A DNA stretch of 64,000 bases from positions 1 through 64,000 of the forward strand of contig JAUSMY010000019.1 of the NCBI GenBank assembly GCA_030646035.1. Reading direction: 5' to 3'. Made by a program: the position numbers and the translations under genes. The stretch is from Thermodesulfovibrionia bacterium (lineage in GTDB: Bacteria; Nitrospirota; Thermodesulfovibrionia; UBA6902). This document shows, piece by piece, positions 8,164 through 16,379 of the stretch; within the stretch, counting starts at the first letter, position 1, and every line of letters begins with the position of its first letter. The notes beneath the pieces are model-generated. The model did no database searches, was not told the origin of the DNA, and saw only the letters and a program-made list of their open reading frames with translations.

Positions 8164-9510
8164 ATGTCGAAAAGCATCCTGATAATAGAAGACGAAGAAA
8201 CACTGAGAGATTCCCTCGGCCGGATATTCACGAAAGACGGTTTTGCCGTTGACACCGCTGATTCCGCAAAAAAGGGGCTTGAATTCCTCGAAACAAGTTT
8301 ATATGACGTAATAATATCGGACATAATCCTCCCCGGGATGGATGGGATCGAACTGCTCAAGCAGGTGAGAAAGGTTTCCCCCGATCAGATCTTCATTATG
8401 ATGACAGCCTACGCCTCCCTCGAAACCGCTGTTACTGCGCTCAGGTCAGGAGCCTACGACTATATTATGAAGCCTGTCATGCATGAGGAGATAAAGCAGG
8501 TGGTGAAGAACGCCCTCATTCAGAAGAGCCTCCTCAGCGAAAACATACTGCTGAAACGCGAGATCGGAAAGACATATGACTTCACCAACATAATAGGCGA
8601 GACTACGGCGCTCAAAGGCATCATGGAAGAGGTAAAAAAAGTTGCCGATACAAAAAGCAGCATCCTTCTCCTCGGTGAAACAGGCACGGGCAAAGAGCTC
8701 TTTGCCCGTGCCGTACACAACAATAGTTCGCGAAGAGATAAGCCTTTTGTCCCGATAAACTGTTCAGCGATACCCGAGAGCCTTCTTGAAAACGAACTCT
8801 TCGGGCATCTGAAAGGCGCCTTCACCGGGGCGGTCATGTCAAAAAAGGGGCTCTTTGAGGAGGCTGACGGGGGAACGATATTTCTTGATGAGATAGGCGA
8901 CATCAGCACATCTTTTCAGGTAAAGCTCCTCAGAGTTGTTGATGACCAGCTGATTAGGCCGCTCGGAGGCACGAAGTCGGCAAAGGTCGATGTCAGGCTT
9001 ATTACTGCTACCAATACAGACCTTGAAAAAGCCGTGACAGACGGCGCTTTTCGCGAGGACCTTTATTACAGGATAAATACAATCACCCTTAAGATGCCCC
9101 CGTTAAGAGAGAGAAAAGAGGACATCCCCCTGCTTGTTAAGGATTTTGTGGAAAAGTACTCCCGCCAGTTCGGGAAAAAGATCAGCGAGATATCGCCTGA
9201 CGCGCTTGCCGCCATTAAAAATTACAGCTGGCCGGGCAATGTGAGAGAGCTGCAGAATGTCATTGAAAGGGCGATACTCCTTGCCGCAGACAGCACGATA
9301 AGGATCGAGAACCTCCCTGAGATGATGCGTGACATGAGATCTTTTCAGCACGCGTCAATAGAGACGGGCTTGAGCATTGAAGATTATACCAAACGGTTTA
9401 TCATGAGGTTCCAGGCCCTGTACAATGAACAGCAGATCGCTGACATGCTCGGCATAACAAGAAAGTCGCTCTGGGAAAAAAGAAAGCGATGGGGGATTAT
9501 TAAGGATTAA
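8164..9510 (+). CDS. NtrC-family sigma-54-dependent response regulator (CbrB-like)
   Basis: This is a 448-aa protein. The receiver domain has phospho-acceptor Asp53 (YDVIISDIILPGMDG). The AAA+ activator domain has Walker A GETGTGKE at 171-178, the sigma-54-contacting GAFTGA loop at 218-223 and GGTIFLDEIGD. A C-terminal Fis-type helix-turn-helix (EQQIADMLGITRKSLWEKRK) binds DNA. It is the cognate partner of the symporter-kinase upstream. A sigma-54 promoter and a candidate inverted-repeat enhancer lie directly downstream, before the transporter gene, which makes that gene the most likely target. The overall pair matches CbrA/CbrB, known in pseudomonads to control carbon-source use. Confidence 0.95.
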   Translation: MSKSILIIEDEETLRDSLGRIFTKDGFAVDTADSAKKGLEFLETSLYDVIISDIILPGMDGIELLKQVRKVSPDQIFIMMTAYASLETAVTALRSGAYDYIMKPVMHEEIKQVVKNALIQKSLLSENILLKREIGKTYDFTNIIGETTALKGIMEEVKKVADTKSSILLLGETGTGKELFARAVHNNSSRRDKPFVPINCSAIPESLLENELFGHLKGAFTGAVMSKKGLFEEADGGTIFLDEIGDISTSFQVKLLRVVDDQLIRPLGGTKSAKVDVRLITATNTDLEKAVTDGAFREDLYYRINTITLKMPPLRERKEDIPLLVKDFVEKYSRQFGKKISEISPDALAAIKNYSWPGNVRELQNVIERAILLAADSTIRIENLPEMMRDMRSFQHASIETGLSIEDYTKRFIMRFQALYNEQQIADMLGITRKSLWEKRKRWGIIKD

Positions 9511-9536
9511 CATTCATGATACTGCCGACTAACTTC

Positions 9537-9551
9537 GTTACTTTTCGTAAC
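9537..9551. promoter_or_regulatory. inverted repeat, candidate enhancer site for the NtrC-type regulator
   Basis: GTTAC-TTTTC-GTAAC is a perfect 5-bp-arm inverted repeat about 110 bp upstream of the sigma-54 promoter, the usual distance for bacterial enhancer-binding proteins. A further GTTAC half-site occurs at 9578-9582. The stem is not followed by a T-run, so a terminator is unlikely. Binding by the adjacent regulator is inferred. Confidence 0.4.
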
Positions 9552-9659
9552 CTGATCAATAAATTCTGCTACTAATAGTTACAAAGGCTTTCAAAATATC
9601 TTCCCTGCCAGACTGTCTAACCCATTGAATTATTAACAGGTTTTTGTAATTCAATCCAC

Positions 9660-9674
9660 TGGCATTCTATTTGC
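9660..9674 (+). promoter_or_regulatory. sigma-54 (RpoN) -24/-12 promoter of the MHS transporter gene
   Basis: The sequence TGGCATTCTATTTGC matches TGGCAC-N5-TTGC closely. GG (9661-9662) and GC (9673-9674) are separated by exactly ten bases, the invariant spacing. Predicted transcription start is near 9686, giving a ~128-nt leader before the ATG at 9814. The upstream regulator gene encodes an intact GAFTGA loop, so the circuit is self-consistent. Confidence 0.8.
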
Positions 9675-9723
9675 ATTTTATATGTTGTTCTTTTACTTAA
9701 AAATATAATAAAGGAGGTTATCA

Positions 9724-9810
9724 ATAAAGAAAACAGGACGTTTCCAAGCTATAAAAATATTATGTGCACAAGCGCTGAATGAAGACAACAATAAACAAAA
9801 GGGGGACTAA
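9724..9810 (+). other. possible 28-codon leader ORF with ATA start
   Basis: A very strong Shine-Dalgarno sequence (AAGGAGG at 9711-9717) stands six bases before an ATA codon that opens 28 sense codons and stops at TAA 9808-9810, three bases before the transporter ATG. No ATG, GTG or TTG is available in that frame. AUA initiation is rare, so this may be a decayed leader peptide, a start lost by one substitution, or simply a fortuitous purine run. Confidence 0.2.
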
Positions 9811-9813
9811 ACA

Positions 9814-11436
9814 ATGGCTATAGCCACAGAAGAATTATCAGAGAAAGCGCCGATATCCAAAGAGGAAAGATTGGTTATCGTAGCTTCATCGGTTGGAACA
9901 GTGTTCGAGTGGTATGATTTTTACCTGTACGCAACGCTGGCACCGTTCTTCGCAACGCTCTTTTTTCCGAAGGGGAATGAGACAGCTGCACTGATGTCGG
10001 CATTCGCAACCTATGCGGCAGGCTTCCTTGTGCGGCCCTTCGGCGCGCTCGTATTCGGCCGTATCGGCGACCTTATCGGCCGCAAGTACACATTTTTGAT
10101 AACGATTGTCGTTATGGGTCTTGCGACCTTTAGCGTCGGTCTTTTGCCGACCTATGCGGCGATTGGCTGGACAGCTCCGATCATCCTCGTGTTGCTGCGC
10201 CTGCTGCAGGGCCTTGCCCTCGGAGGAGAGTACGGCGGAGCGGCAACTTACGTTGCCGAGCATTCTGCGCACCATCGCCGGGGCTACAACACCAGCTGGA
10301 TCCAGACAACAGCCACGGTCGGCTTCTTCCTGGCGCTGCTGGTCATCGGCCTTTCCCGCGTTTATATGCCCAAGGAAGTGTTCGCGGATTGGGGCTGGAG
10401 AATTCCGTTCTGGCTCTCGATCATTCTTCTCGGAGTATCAATCTGGATCAGGCTCAAGCTGCATGAGTCACCTGTATTCAAGAAAATGAAGGAAGAGGGC
10501 AAGGGCTCCAAGGCTCCGCTTACCGACAGCTTCCTGCGCTACCCGAACAACAAGTATGTTCTGCTTGCGCTCATTGGAGCAACCGCAGGCCAGGGCGTTG
10601 TCTGGTATACAGGCCAGTTCTACGCGCTCTTCTTTATGCAGATTACACTCAAGCTTGACTTCCTCACAACCTACACATTGATCGGAGCGTCTCTGCTGCT
10701 CGGCACTCCGTTCTTCATCTTCTTCGGCTGGCTCTCTGATAAGATCGGCCGCCTCAAGATCATACTCGCCGGCTGCCTGATCGCCGCCGTGACCTACTTC
10801 CCGTTGTTTGCAGCGCTCACCCACAACGTCAACCCGGATCTCGAGGCATTCCACGCTAAGACGAATATTACGGTCACTGCCGACCCTGCAGACTGCCAGT
10901 TCCACCTCTTCGTCGGGCCCTGGAGTAAGTTCACAGAGTGCGACAAGACAAAGGACTCCCTGACTAAGCTCGGGCTGAACTTCACGGCCATTGACGCACC
11001 GGCGGGCACGAAGGTCATCACGCAGATCAACGATGTCAAGATCGAAGGCTTCAACGATGCCGCGGTCAAGGATGCTCTGAAAGCTCAAGGTTATCCTGCT
11101 GAAGCTGACAAGAGCAAAATAAATTATCCGATGGTACTGCTGATCCTGTTTATCTTCGTAATCTACGTTACTATGGTGTACGGCCCTATCGCCGCCTTCC
11201 TGGTTGAGCTCTTCCCGACCCGGATACGCTATACATCCATGTCTTTGCCATATCATATTGGCAACGGCTGGTTCGGAGGCATGCTGCCGCTCACAGCAAC
11301 TGCGATGGTAGCTGCAACAGGCAATATCTACTATGGCCTGTGGTACCCGATCATAGTTGCGCTCATAACAGTAGTCATTGGCGCGTTATTTTTAAAGGAA
11401 ACAAAGGACAGGGATATTACAACCCACGAACATTGA
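9814..11436 (+). CDS. MHS-family MFS transporter (organic acid/osmolyte:H+ symporter type)
   Basis: This is a 540-aa major facilitator of the metabolite:H+ symporter family. The family signatures are FEWYDFYLYATLAPFF in helix 1, RPFGALVFGRIGDLIGRKY in the loop 2-3 region, and LLRLLQGLALGGEYGGAATY in helix 4. Relative to the ~430-aa core it has an extra hydrophilic segment of about 100 residues (roughly 345-430, with two cysteines) between late helices, seen in some other MHS members. AAGGGGG lies nine bases before the ATG. Its own sigma-54 promoter links it to the CbrAB-like pair upstream, and a strong hairpin terminator follows. Likely cargo is a small carboxylate; acs downstream makes acetate or propionate plausible but unproven. 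Confidence 0.9.
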   Translation: MAIATEELSEKAPISKEERLVIVASSVGTVFEWYDFYLYATLAPFFATLFFPKGNETAALMSAFATYAAGFLVRPFGALVFGRIGDLIGRKYTFLITIVVMGLATFSVGLLPTYAAIGWTAPIILVLLRLLQGLALGGEYGGAATYVAEHSAHHRRGYNTSWIQTTATVGFFLALLVIGLSRVYMPKEVFADWGWRIPFWLSIILLGVSIWIRLKLHESPVFKKMKEEGKGSKAPLTDSFLRYPNNKYVLLALIGATAGQGVVWYTGQFYALFFMQITLKLDFLTTYTLIGASLLLGTPFFIFFGWLSDKIGRLKIILAGCLIAAVTYFPLFAALTHNVNPDLEAFHAKTNITVTADPADCQFHLFVGPWSKFTECDKTKDSLTKLGLNFTAIDAPAGTKVITQINDVKIEGFNDAAVKDALKAQGYPAEADKSKINYPMVLLILFIFVIYVTMVYGPIAAFLVELFPTRIRYTSMSLPYHIGNGWFGGMLPLTATAMVAATGNIYYGLWYPIIVALITVVIGALFLKETKDRDITTHEH

Positions 11437-11474
11437 TTGTGAGTAAACAATTTAGTATTCTTTAATTACGGTGT

Positions 11475-11516
11475 CCGGCAGGGCGGCAAATGCCATCCTG
11501 CCGGATGCTTTTTTAC
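11475..11516 (+). terminator. rho-independent terminator after the transporter gene
   Basis: An 8-bp GC-rich stem (CCGGCAGG at 11475-11482 pairing with CCTGCCGG at 11497-11504) has a second small stem GGCA/TGCC inside its loop. TTTTTT follows at 11509-11514. It separates the transporter from the phosphoesterase-kinase pair. Confidence 0.85.
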
Positions 11517-11525
11517 TAATTTGAT

Positions 11526-12269
11526 ATGCGAATAGCATTCTTTGCAGATATTCACTCCAATCGTGAAGCTTTAGAAGCATGCCTCCATCACTCGATCTTG
11601 CAAGGTGTTGAGAGAAATGTTTTTTTAGGGGACTTGATTGGCTATGGCGCTGATCCGGAATGGGTACTCGACACTATCATGCATCATCATGAAAACGGCG
11701 CTATAGTTGTACTGGGGAATCACGATGAAGCAGTATATAAAAAACCGGACAGGGATATGCATGACGATGCACGATACGCAGTTGAATGGACGCAACCCCG
11801 CCTTAATAACTCTCAAATAAAATTCCTGTCAGAACTTCCTCTGCGGATAGAGGAGCTTGACCGCTTGTATGTGCATGCAAATGCCTGGGCCCCGGGTCAA
11901 TGGGACTATATAACTGATACGTTTGATGCAGGACGCAGTCTTGCTGCTACCCTCTGCCGTTTAACATTCTGCGGGCATGTGCATGAACCATGCCTTTATC
12001 ACCAGATACGCAAGAAAAGTGTTAATGCCTTTGTTCCTCAGCCCGGCATAGGGATTCCTCTCAGCACACAGCGGAGCTGGCTTATCATCCCAGGGTCTGT
12101 CGGCCAGCCGCGCGACGGAAATCCTGCGGCATGTTATTCGATATACGATTCAAGCCGGGGCATGCTGACATATTTTCGTGTACCATACGACACTGCAGCC
12201 GCGGCAAAGAAGATACGCGAAGCAGGCCTGCCCGAGTGGTTGGGCGCACGTCTGGAATTAGGGGTTTAA
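11526..12269 (+). CDS. calcineurin-like metallophosphoesterase
   Basis: This is a 247-aa protein with the full metallophosphoesterase metal-ligand set: DIHSN near the N-terminus, GDLIGYGADP, GNHDEAV and CGHVHEP, plus SVGQPRDGNP near the C-terminus. It belongs to the YfcE/diadenosine-tetraphosphatase-like branch, cytoplasmic, acting on phosphoesters. The gene ends six bases before the Ser/Thr kinase-Usp gene and the two are clearly co-transcribed, so a phosphatase counterpart to the kinase is an attractive but unproven role. A close paralogue sharing the SVGQPRDGNP box lies at 58123-58848 in this window. Confidence 0.88.
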   Translation: MRIAFFADIHSNREALEACLHHSILQGVERNVFLGDLIGYGADPEWVLDTIMHHHENGAIVVLGNHDEAVYKKPDRDMHDDARYAVEWTQPRLNNSQIKFLSELPLRIEELDRLYVHANAWAPGQWDYITDTFDAGRSLAATLCRLTFCGHVHEPCLYHQIRKKSVNAFVPQPGIGIPLSTQRSWLIIPGSVGQPRDGNPAACYSIYDSSRGMLTYFRVPYDTAAAAKKIREAGLPEWLGARLELGV

Positions 12270-12275
12270 ATAAAA

Positions 12276-13721
12276 TTGGCAGAGGAACCTATTAAGACAG
12301 GCACATTGCTGGGCGGATTCACCATCCAAGAGAAAATTCACGCGGGCGGTATGGCGACTATCTGGAAAGTGACGCGGGAAGATATGGCCTTGCCGATGGT
12401 AATGAAAGTCCCGTGGCTTAAGGATGGAGACGATCCATCATTTGTTGTAAGCTTCGAGGTCGAGCAGATGATCATGCCGAAACTCACCGGGAAGCATGTG
12501 CCGCGCTTTATAGCTGCGGGTGACTTTACAAACCGACCGTTCCTTGTAATGGAACATATTCCCGGAAGCTCGCTTGACACACGTATGGATAAGGCGCCGT
12601 TTCACGCGGATGAAGTCGCAGGGATTGGCGCTAAAGTGGCTGCAGCCCTGCATGACCTTCACCGCCAGCATGTCATTCATCTCGATGTTACGCCGGACAA
12701 TATCCTATTATGTGAAAGCGGCGAGGCGGTTCTGATCGACTTCGGATTATCACGGCATGAGAACCTTCCAGACCTTATGGCAGAGGAGTTCCGCCTGCCG
12801 ATAGGCACAGCCCCTTATATCTCGCCTGAGCAGGTGCTGAATATACGCAGCGATCCCCGCAGCGACATCTTCTCACTCGGCGTGATACTGTATCAATTAA
12901 TTACAGGCGAGCAGCCGTTCGGCGATCCGAAAAGCGGGGCGGGACTCAGGAGGCGGTTATATGTGGATCCTGTCCCTCCTCGGGCTTTAAATAAAGAATG
13001 CCCGCGCTGGCTGCAGGAAATAATTTTAAAATGTCTTGAAGTAGATCCGGCAGCGCGGTATGGCAGCGCGGCCCAGCTTGCATTTGCCCTTCAGCATCCT
13101 GAACAGGTCGAGCTTACGTCACGGGCTGAACGCGGTAGGCGGGACAGCCATTGGACGATATTTAAGCGCTGGTTTAATTACAAAAAATACGGGCTCTCTT
13201 TTACCCGGTCTGTCACACGGCATCTTGATGCTGTGCCGATCATCATGGCCGCAGTGGATACTTCTGCCAGAGCAGAGGCGCTTTCAGTTACTCTTCGTCA
13301 GGCGGTACAGCGTATTTTTTATGCCGGGAGAAACGCCCGGCTCACTTGCGTTACCGTGCGCAAAACACCGCTTGTGGGCATAGACCTCGGCGTTGATGAA
13401 GCCGGAAGAAATCTCCACGTGAAGTCTCTGATAGAGCTAAAACACTGGGCGCGCGGACTGGAAATACCTGCTGACAGGATATCGTTTCACGTCCTTGAGT
13501 TCCCCGACCCGGCAGCGGCTCTCGTCAATTACGCAGCGTCGAACCATGTAGACCATATTATTATCGGCGCGCGCGGCAGCTCGGCCATGCGGCGTTTTCT
13601 CGGCAGCGTATCTTCACGGGTTGTTGCAGAAGCGCCCTGCAGCGTGACCGTTGTCCGCCATCATAAGAATGAAGATGCTTTTCAAGGCGATGAACTCGAA
13701 AATCAAGAGGAGAAAAATTGA
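12276..13721 (+). CDS. Ser/Thr protein kinase fused to a universal stress protein domain
   Basis: This is a 481-aa protein. Residues ~12-275 form a Hanks-type kinase: glycine loop IHAGGMATIWKV, Lys44, catalytic loop HLDVTPDNILL (D137, N142), DFG at 155-157, and GTAPYISPEQ in the activation segment. The usual HRD Arg is Leu136, a non-RD form, so activation-loop control may differ. Residues ~315-465 form a UspA-like domain ending in GARGSSAMRRFLGS then APCSVTVVR, close to the nucleotide-binding signature. No membrane helix is seen, so it is cytoplasmic. The start is TTG at 12276, six bases after the phosphoesterase stop. The likely role is stress or energy-state phosphorylation signalling; substrates are unknown. 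Confidence 0.88.
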   Translation: MAEEPIKTGTLLGGFTIQEKIHAGGMATIWKVTREDMALPMVMKVPWLKDGDDPSFVVSFEVEQMIMPKLTGKHVPRFIAAGDFTNRPFLVMEHIPGSSLDTRMDKAPFHADEVAGIGAKVAAALHDLHRQHVIHLDVTPDNILLCESGEAVLIDFGLSRHENLPDLMAEEFRLPIGTAPYISPEQVLNIRSDPRSDIFSLGVILYQLITGEQPFGDPKSGAGLRRRLYVDPVPPRALNKECPRWLQEIILKCLEVDPAARYGSAAQLAFALQHPEQVELTSRAERGRRDSHWTIFKRWFNYKKYGLSFTRSVTRHLDAVPIIMAAVDTSARAEALSVTLRQAVQRIFYAGRNARLTCVTVRKTPLVGIDLGVDEAGRNLHVKSLIELKHWARGLEIPADRISFHVLEFPDPAAALVNYAASNHVDHIIIGARGSSAMRRFLGSVSSRVVAEAPCSVTVVRHHKNEDAFQGDELENQEEKN

Positions 13722-13818
13722 TGCAATGTTCTTTTTAATGACTTATAATACGGCTTATAACTTGTTAACTGATATACTTTTTATTAAAAAACATAATTAA
13801 TTCTACAGGAGGTTCATA

Positions 13819-15792
13819 ATGGCAGACGACAAAAAAATTGAAGTCCTCATGACGGAAGAAAGGACCTTCCCGCCATCAAAGGAATTCAGCAGCAAGGCTC
13901 ACATAAAGAGCATGGAAGAGTATGAAAAGATATATAAACGCTCTGTAGAAGACCCCGAAGGATTCTGGGCTGAGATGGCAGAGCAGAATCTGACCTGGTA
14001 TAAAAAATGGGACCAGGTGCTTGAATACAACTTTGAAAAACCCGATATTAAATGGTTTCAGGGCGGGAAGCTGAATGCCTCATATAACTGTCTTGACCGC
14101 CATCTGACATCAGCAAGGAAGAATAAAGCCGCGATAATCTGGGAGGCCGATGACGGCTCCTATAAAACATATACTTATCAGCAGCTTCATCTCGAGGTAA
14201 ACAGGTTTGCCAATGTCCTGAAGAAAAAAGGCGTGAAGAAAGGCGACAGGGTAACGATCTATCTGCCTATGATACCCGAGCTGACTATCGCGATGCTGGC
14301 ATGCGCCCGTATCGGCGCGATACACAGCATAGTCTTCGGCGGCTTCAGCGCTCAGGCGCTGCGCGACAGGATACAGGACTGCCAGTCAAAGCTTCTTATC
14401 ACCGCTGATAGAGGAGTGAGAGGCGGAAAATTCGTGGCACTCAAGTCAAATGCAGATTTGGCGCTGCAGGAATGCCCTACGATTGAAAAGGTGATCGTGG
14501 TAAGACGGGCTGACAGCATAGAGATGGAAGCAAACCGTGATTCATGGTGGCATGAAGACATGAAAGATGCTGGCATCACAAACTACTGCGAGCCTGAGCA
14601 GATGGATGCGGAAGACCCGCTCTTCATCCTCTACACATCAGGCTCAACAGGCAAGCCAAAAGGCGTGCTTCACACAACAGGCGGATATATGCTTTACACC
14701 AACCTCACATTCCGCTGGATATTTGACTACCACGAAGAAGATACACATTTCTGCACGGCAGACATCGGCTGGGTCACAGGCCACAGTTATATAGTGTACG
14801 GCCCTCTTTCAAACGGAGCGACAAGCCTCATGTTTGAAGGCATCCCGACATATCCTGATGCAGGGAGGTTCTGGGATATCTGTGACAAGCACAAGGTAAA
14901 TATTTTCTACACCGCACCGACAGCTATCAGGGCATTGATGAAAGAGGGTGAAAGCCATGTGAACAAGCATGACCTTTCATCGCTCAGAGTTCTCGGTTCG
15001 GTCGGAGAGCCGATAAATCCTGAGGCTTGGATGTGGTATCACAACAATATCGGCAAAGGGAAACTCCCCATCGTTGATACATGGTGGCAGACAGAGACCG
15101 GGGGAATTTTAATAACGCCGCTTCCTGGCGCAATGACTCTTAAGCCCGGCTCTGCGAACAGGCCGTTTCCGGGCATTGTTCCAAAGATAATAAAACAGGA
15201 TGGTTCACCAGCAGGCGTTAACGAAGGCGGCTATCTCGTGATCGATAAGCCGTGGCCGGGCATGATACGTGGCACATACGGAGACCCGGAACAAAAGCGT
15301 GTAAAAGAAGTGTACTTTGCGCAGTTTCCGGGCAAGTACCTTTCAGGAGACGGGGCGCGCATTGACGCAGACGGAGATTACTGGCTGATGGGCAGGATCG
15401 ATGATGTTATAAATATCTCCGGGCACAGGCTTGGAACAGCTGAAGTCGAATCCGCGCTGGTGAGCCATGAAGCAGTTGCAGAGGCAGCGGTTGTCGGTTT
15501 CCCCCATGAGATAAAAGGCGACGGCATTTATGTTTATGTCACACTGAAGGACGGGTATAATCCTTCAGCTGAACTGAAGAAGATACTGATCGGACATGTG
15601 AGAACGGTCATTGGGCCGATAGCAACCCCGGACAAATTGCAGTTTGCGCCTGGCCTGCCGAAGACCAGAAGCGGGAAGATAATGAGAAGGATACTCAGGA
15701 AGATTGCCAAGGGGGATGTTGAAGACCTCGGCGATACATCAACCCTTGCAGATCCATCGGTAGTAGATAATCTTGTAAAAGAAAGGTTGTAA
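13819..15792 (+). CDS. acs: acetyl-CoA synthetase (AMP-forming)
   Basis: This is a 657-aa protein, the normal length for Acs, which activates acetate with ATP and CoA. It has the adenylation P-loop [15 protein letters not shown], the TWWQTETGG motif and the C-terminal [15 protein letters not shown], whose lysine is the usual acetylation control site. AGGAGG precedes the ATG by seven bases. It lies downstream of the phosphoesterase-kinase pair with a ~97-nt AT-rich gap that probably has its own promoter, and 6 nt before an isochorismatase-family gene. In Vibrio and Pseudomonas a symporter-kinase (CrbS) controls acs; here a CbrA-like kinase is encoded 6 kb upstream, which suggests the same logic. 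Confidence 0.96.
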   Translation: MADDKKIEVLMTEERTFPPSKEFSSKAHIKSMEEYEKIYKRSVEDPEGFWAEMAEQNLTWYKKWDQVLEYNFEKPDIKWFQGGKLNASYNCLDRHLTSARKNKAAIIWEADDGSYKTYTYQQLHLEVNRFANVLKKKGVKKGDRVTIYLPMIPELTIAMLACARIGAIHSIVFGGFSAQALRDRIQDCQSKLLITADRGVRGGKFVALKSNADLALQECPTIEKVIVVRRADSIEMEANRDSWWHEDMKDAGITNYCEPEQMDAEDPLFILYTSGSTGKPKGVLHTTGGYMLYTNLTFRWIFDYHEEDTHFCTADIGWVTGHSYIVYGPLSNGATSLMFEGIPTYPDAGRFWDICDKHKVNIFYTAPTAIRALMKEGESHVNKHDLSSLRVLGSVGEPINPEAWMWYHNNIGKGKLPIVDTWWQTETGGILITPLPGAMTLKPGSANRPFPGIVPKIIKQDGSPAGVNEGGYLVIDKPWPGMIRGTYGDPEQKRVKEVYFAQFPGKYLSGDGARIDADGDYWLMGRIDDVINISGHRLGTAEVESALVSHEAVAEAAVVGFPHEIKGDGIYVYVTLKDGYNPSAELKKILIGHVRTVIGPIATPDKLQFAPGLPKTRSGKIMRRILRKIAKGDVEDLGDTSTLADPSVVDNLVKERL

Positions 15793-15798
15793 AAGATT

Positions 15799-16353
15799 AT
15801 GCCGGATAAGTTCATCCTTAACAATAAGAACTCTGTCCTCGTCATCGTTGACATACAAGAGAAGCTTGCCGTTGTCATGAAGCAGAGGGAAAAGGTGGTC
15901 AACAATTGCCTTCATCTGATCGAGGCAGCAAAACTTTTAAATATCCCCATCATTGTTACAGAGCAATATCCAAAAGGGCTTGGGCATACGGTTAATGAAA
16001 TAAAAGAAGCTTTGCCTTTATATGAACCTCTTGAGAAGGTCACGTTTGACTGCTGCAAGGGTGACGGTTTTCTCAAGAAGCTAACCTCTCTAAAGAGAAA
16101 ACAGATCATCCTCACCGGCATGGAGACGCACGTCTGTGTATTGCAGACATGCCTGAGCTTATTGAAAGAGAAATACGCTGTTCACCTTGTAAGCGATGCT
16201 GTATGCTCAAGAAAGAAGGATGATTACGTTACAGGAAAAGAGTTGATGCGTGACGCCGGAGCTGTGATAACCGGCACAGAGACGGTATTATTTCAGCTCC
16301 TTGAGAAAGCCGGAACCCCTGAGTTCAAGGCGATTGTCAACAGGATAAAATAA
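15799..16353 (+). CDS. isochorismatase-family cysteine hydrolase
   Basis: This is a 184-aa protein of the isochorismatase/YcaC-like fold. The catalytic triad can be read as Asp in LVIVDIQEKL, Lys in EPLEKVTFDCC and Cys in METHVCVLQTC, with a cis-peptide-type GMETH turn. Such hydrolases cleave amides or vinyl ethers; the substrate is not predictable. The gene sits six bases after acs and 26 bases before folP and is probably part of the acs transcript. The final LFQLLEKAGTPEFKAI is typical of the family's C-terminal helix. Confidence 0.85.
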   Translation: MPDKFILNNKNSVLVIVDIQEKLAVVMKQREKVVNNCLHLIEAAKLLNIPIIVTEQYPKGLGHTVNEIKEALPLYEPLEKVTFDCCKGDGFLKKLTSLKRKQIILTGMETHVCVLQTCLSLLKEKYAVHLVSDAVCSRKKDDYVTGKELMRDAGAVITGTETVLFQLLEKAGTPEFKAIVNRIK

Positions 16354-16379
16354 CCCAACTCCTTATAGATAGAGCGAAC

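Noticed and set aside
10468-11256. 262-codon open frame on the minus strand inside the MHS transporter gene
   Set aside because: It is antisense to a clear MFS protein, has a charged low-complexity translation without any family motif, and reflects the GC-richer codon use of this gene.
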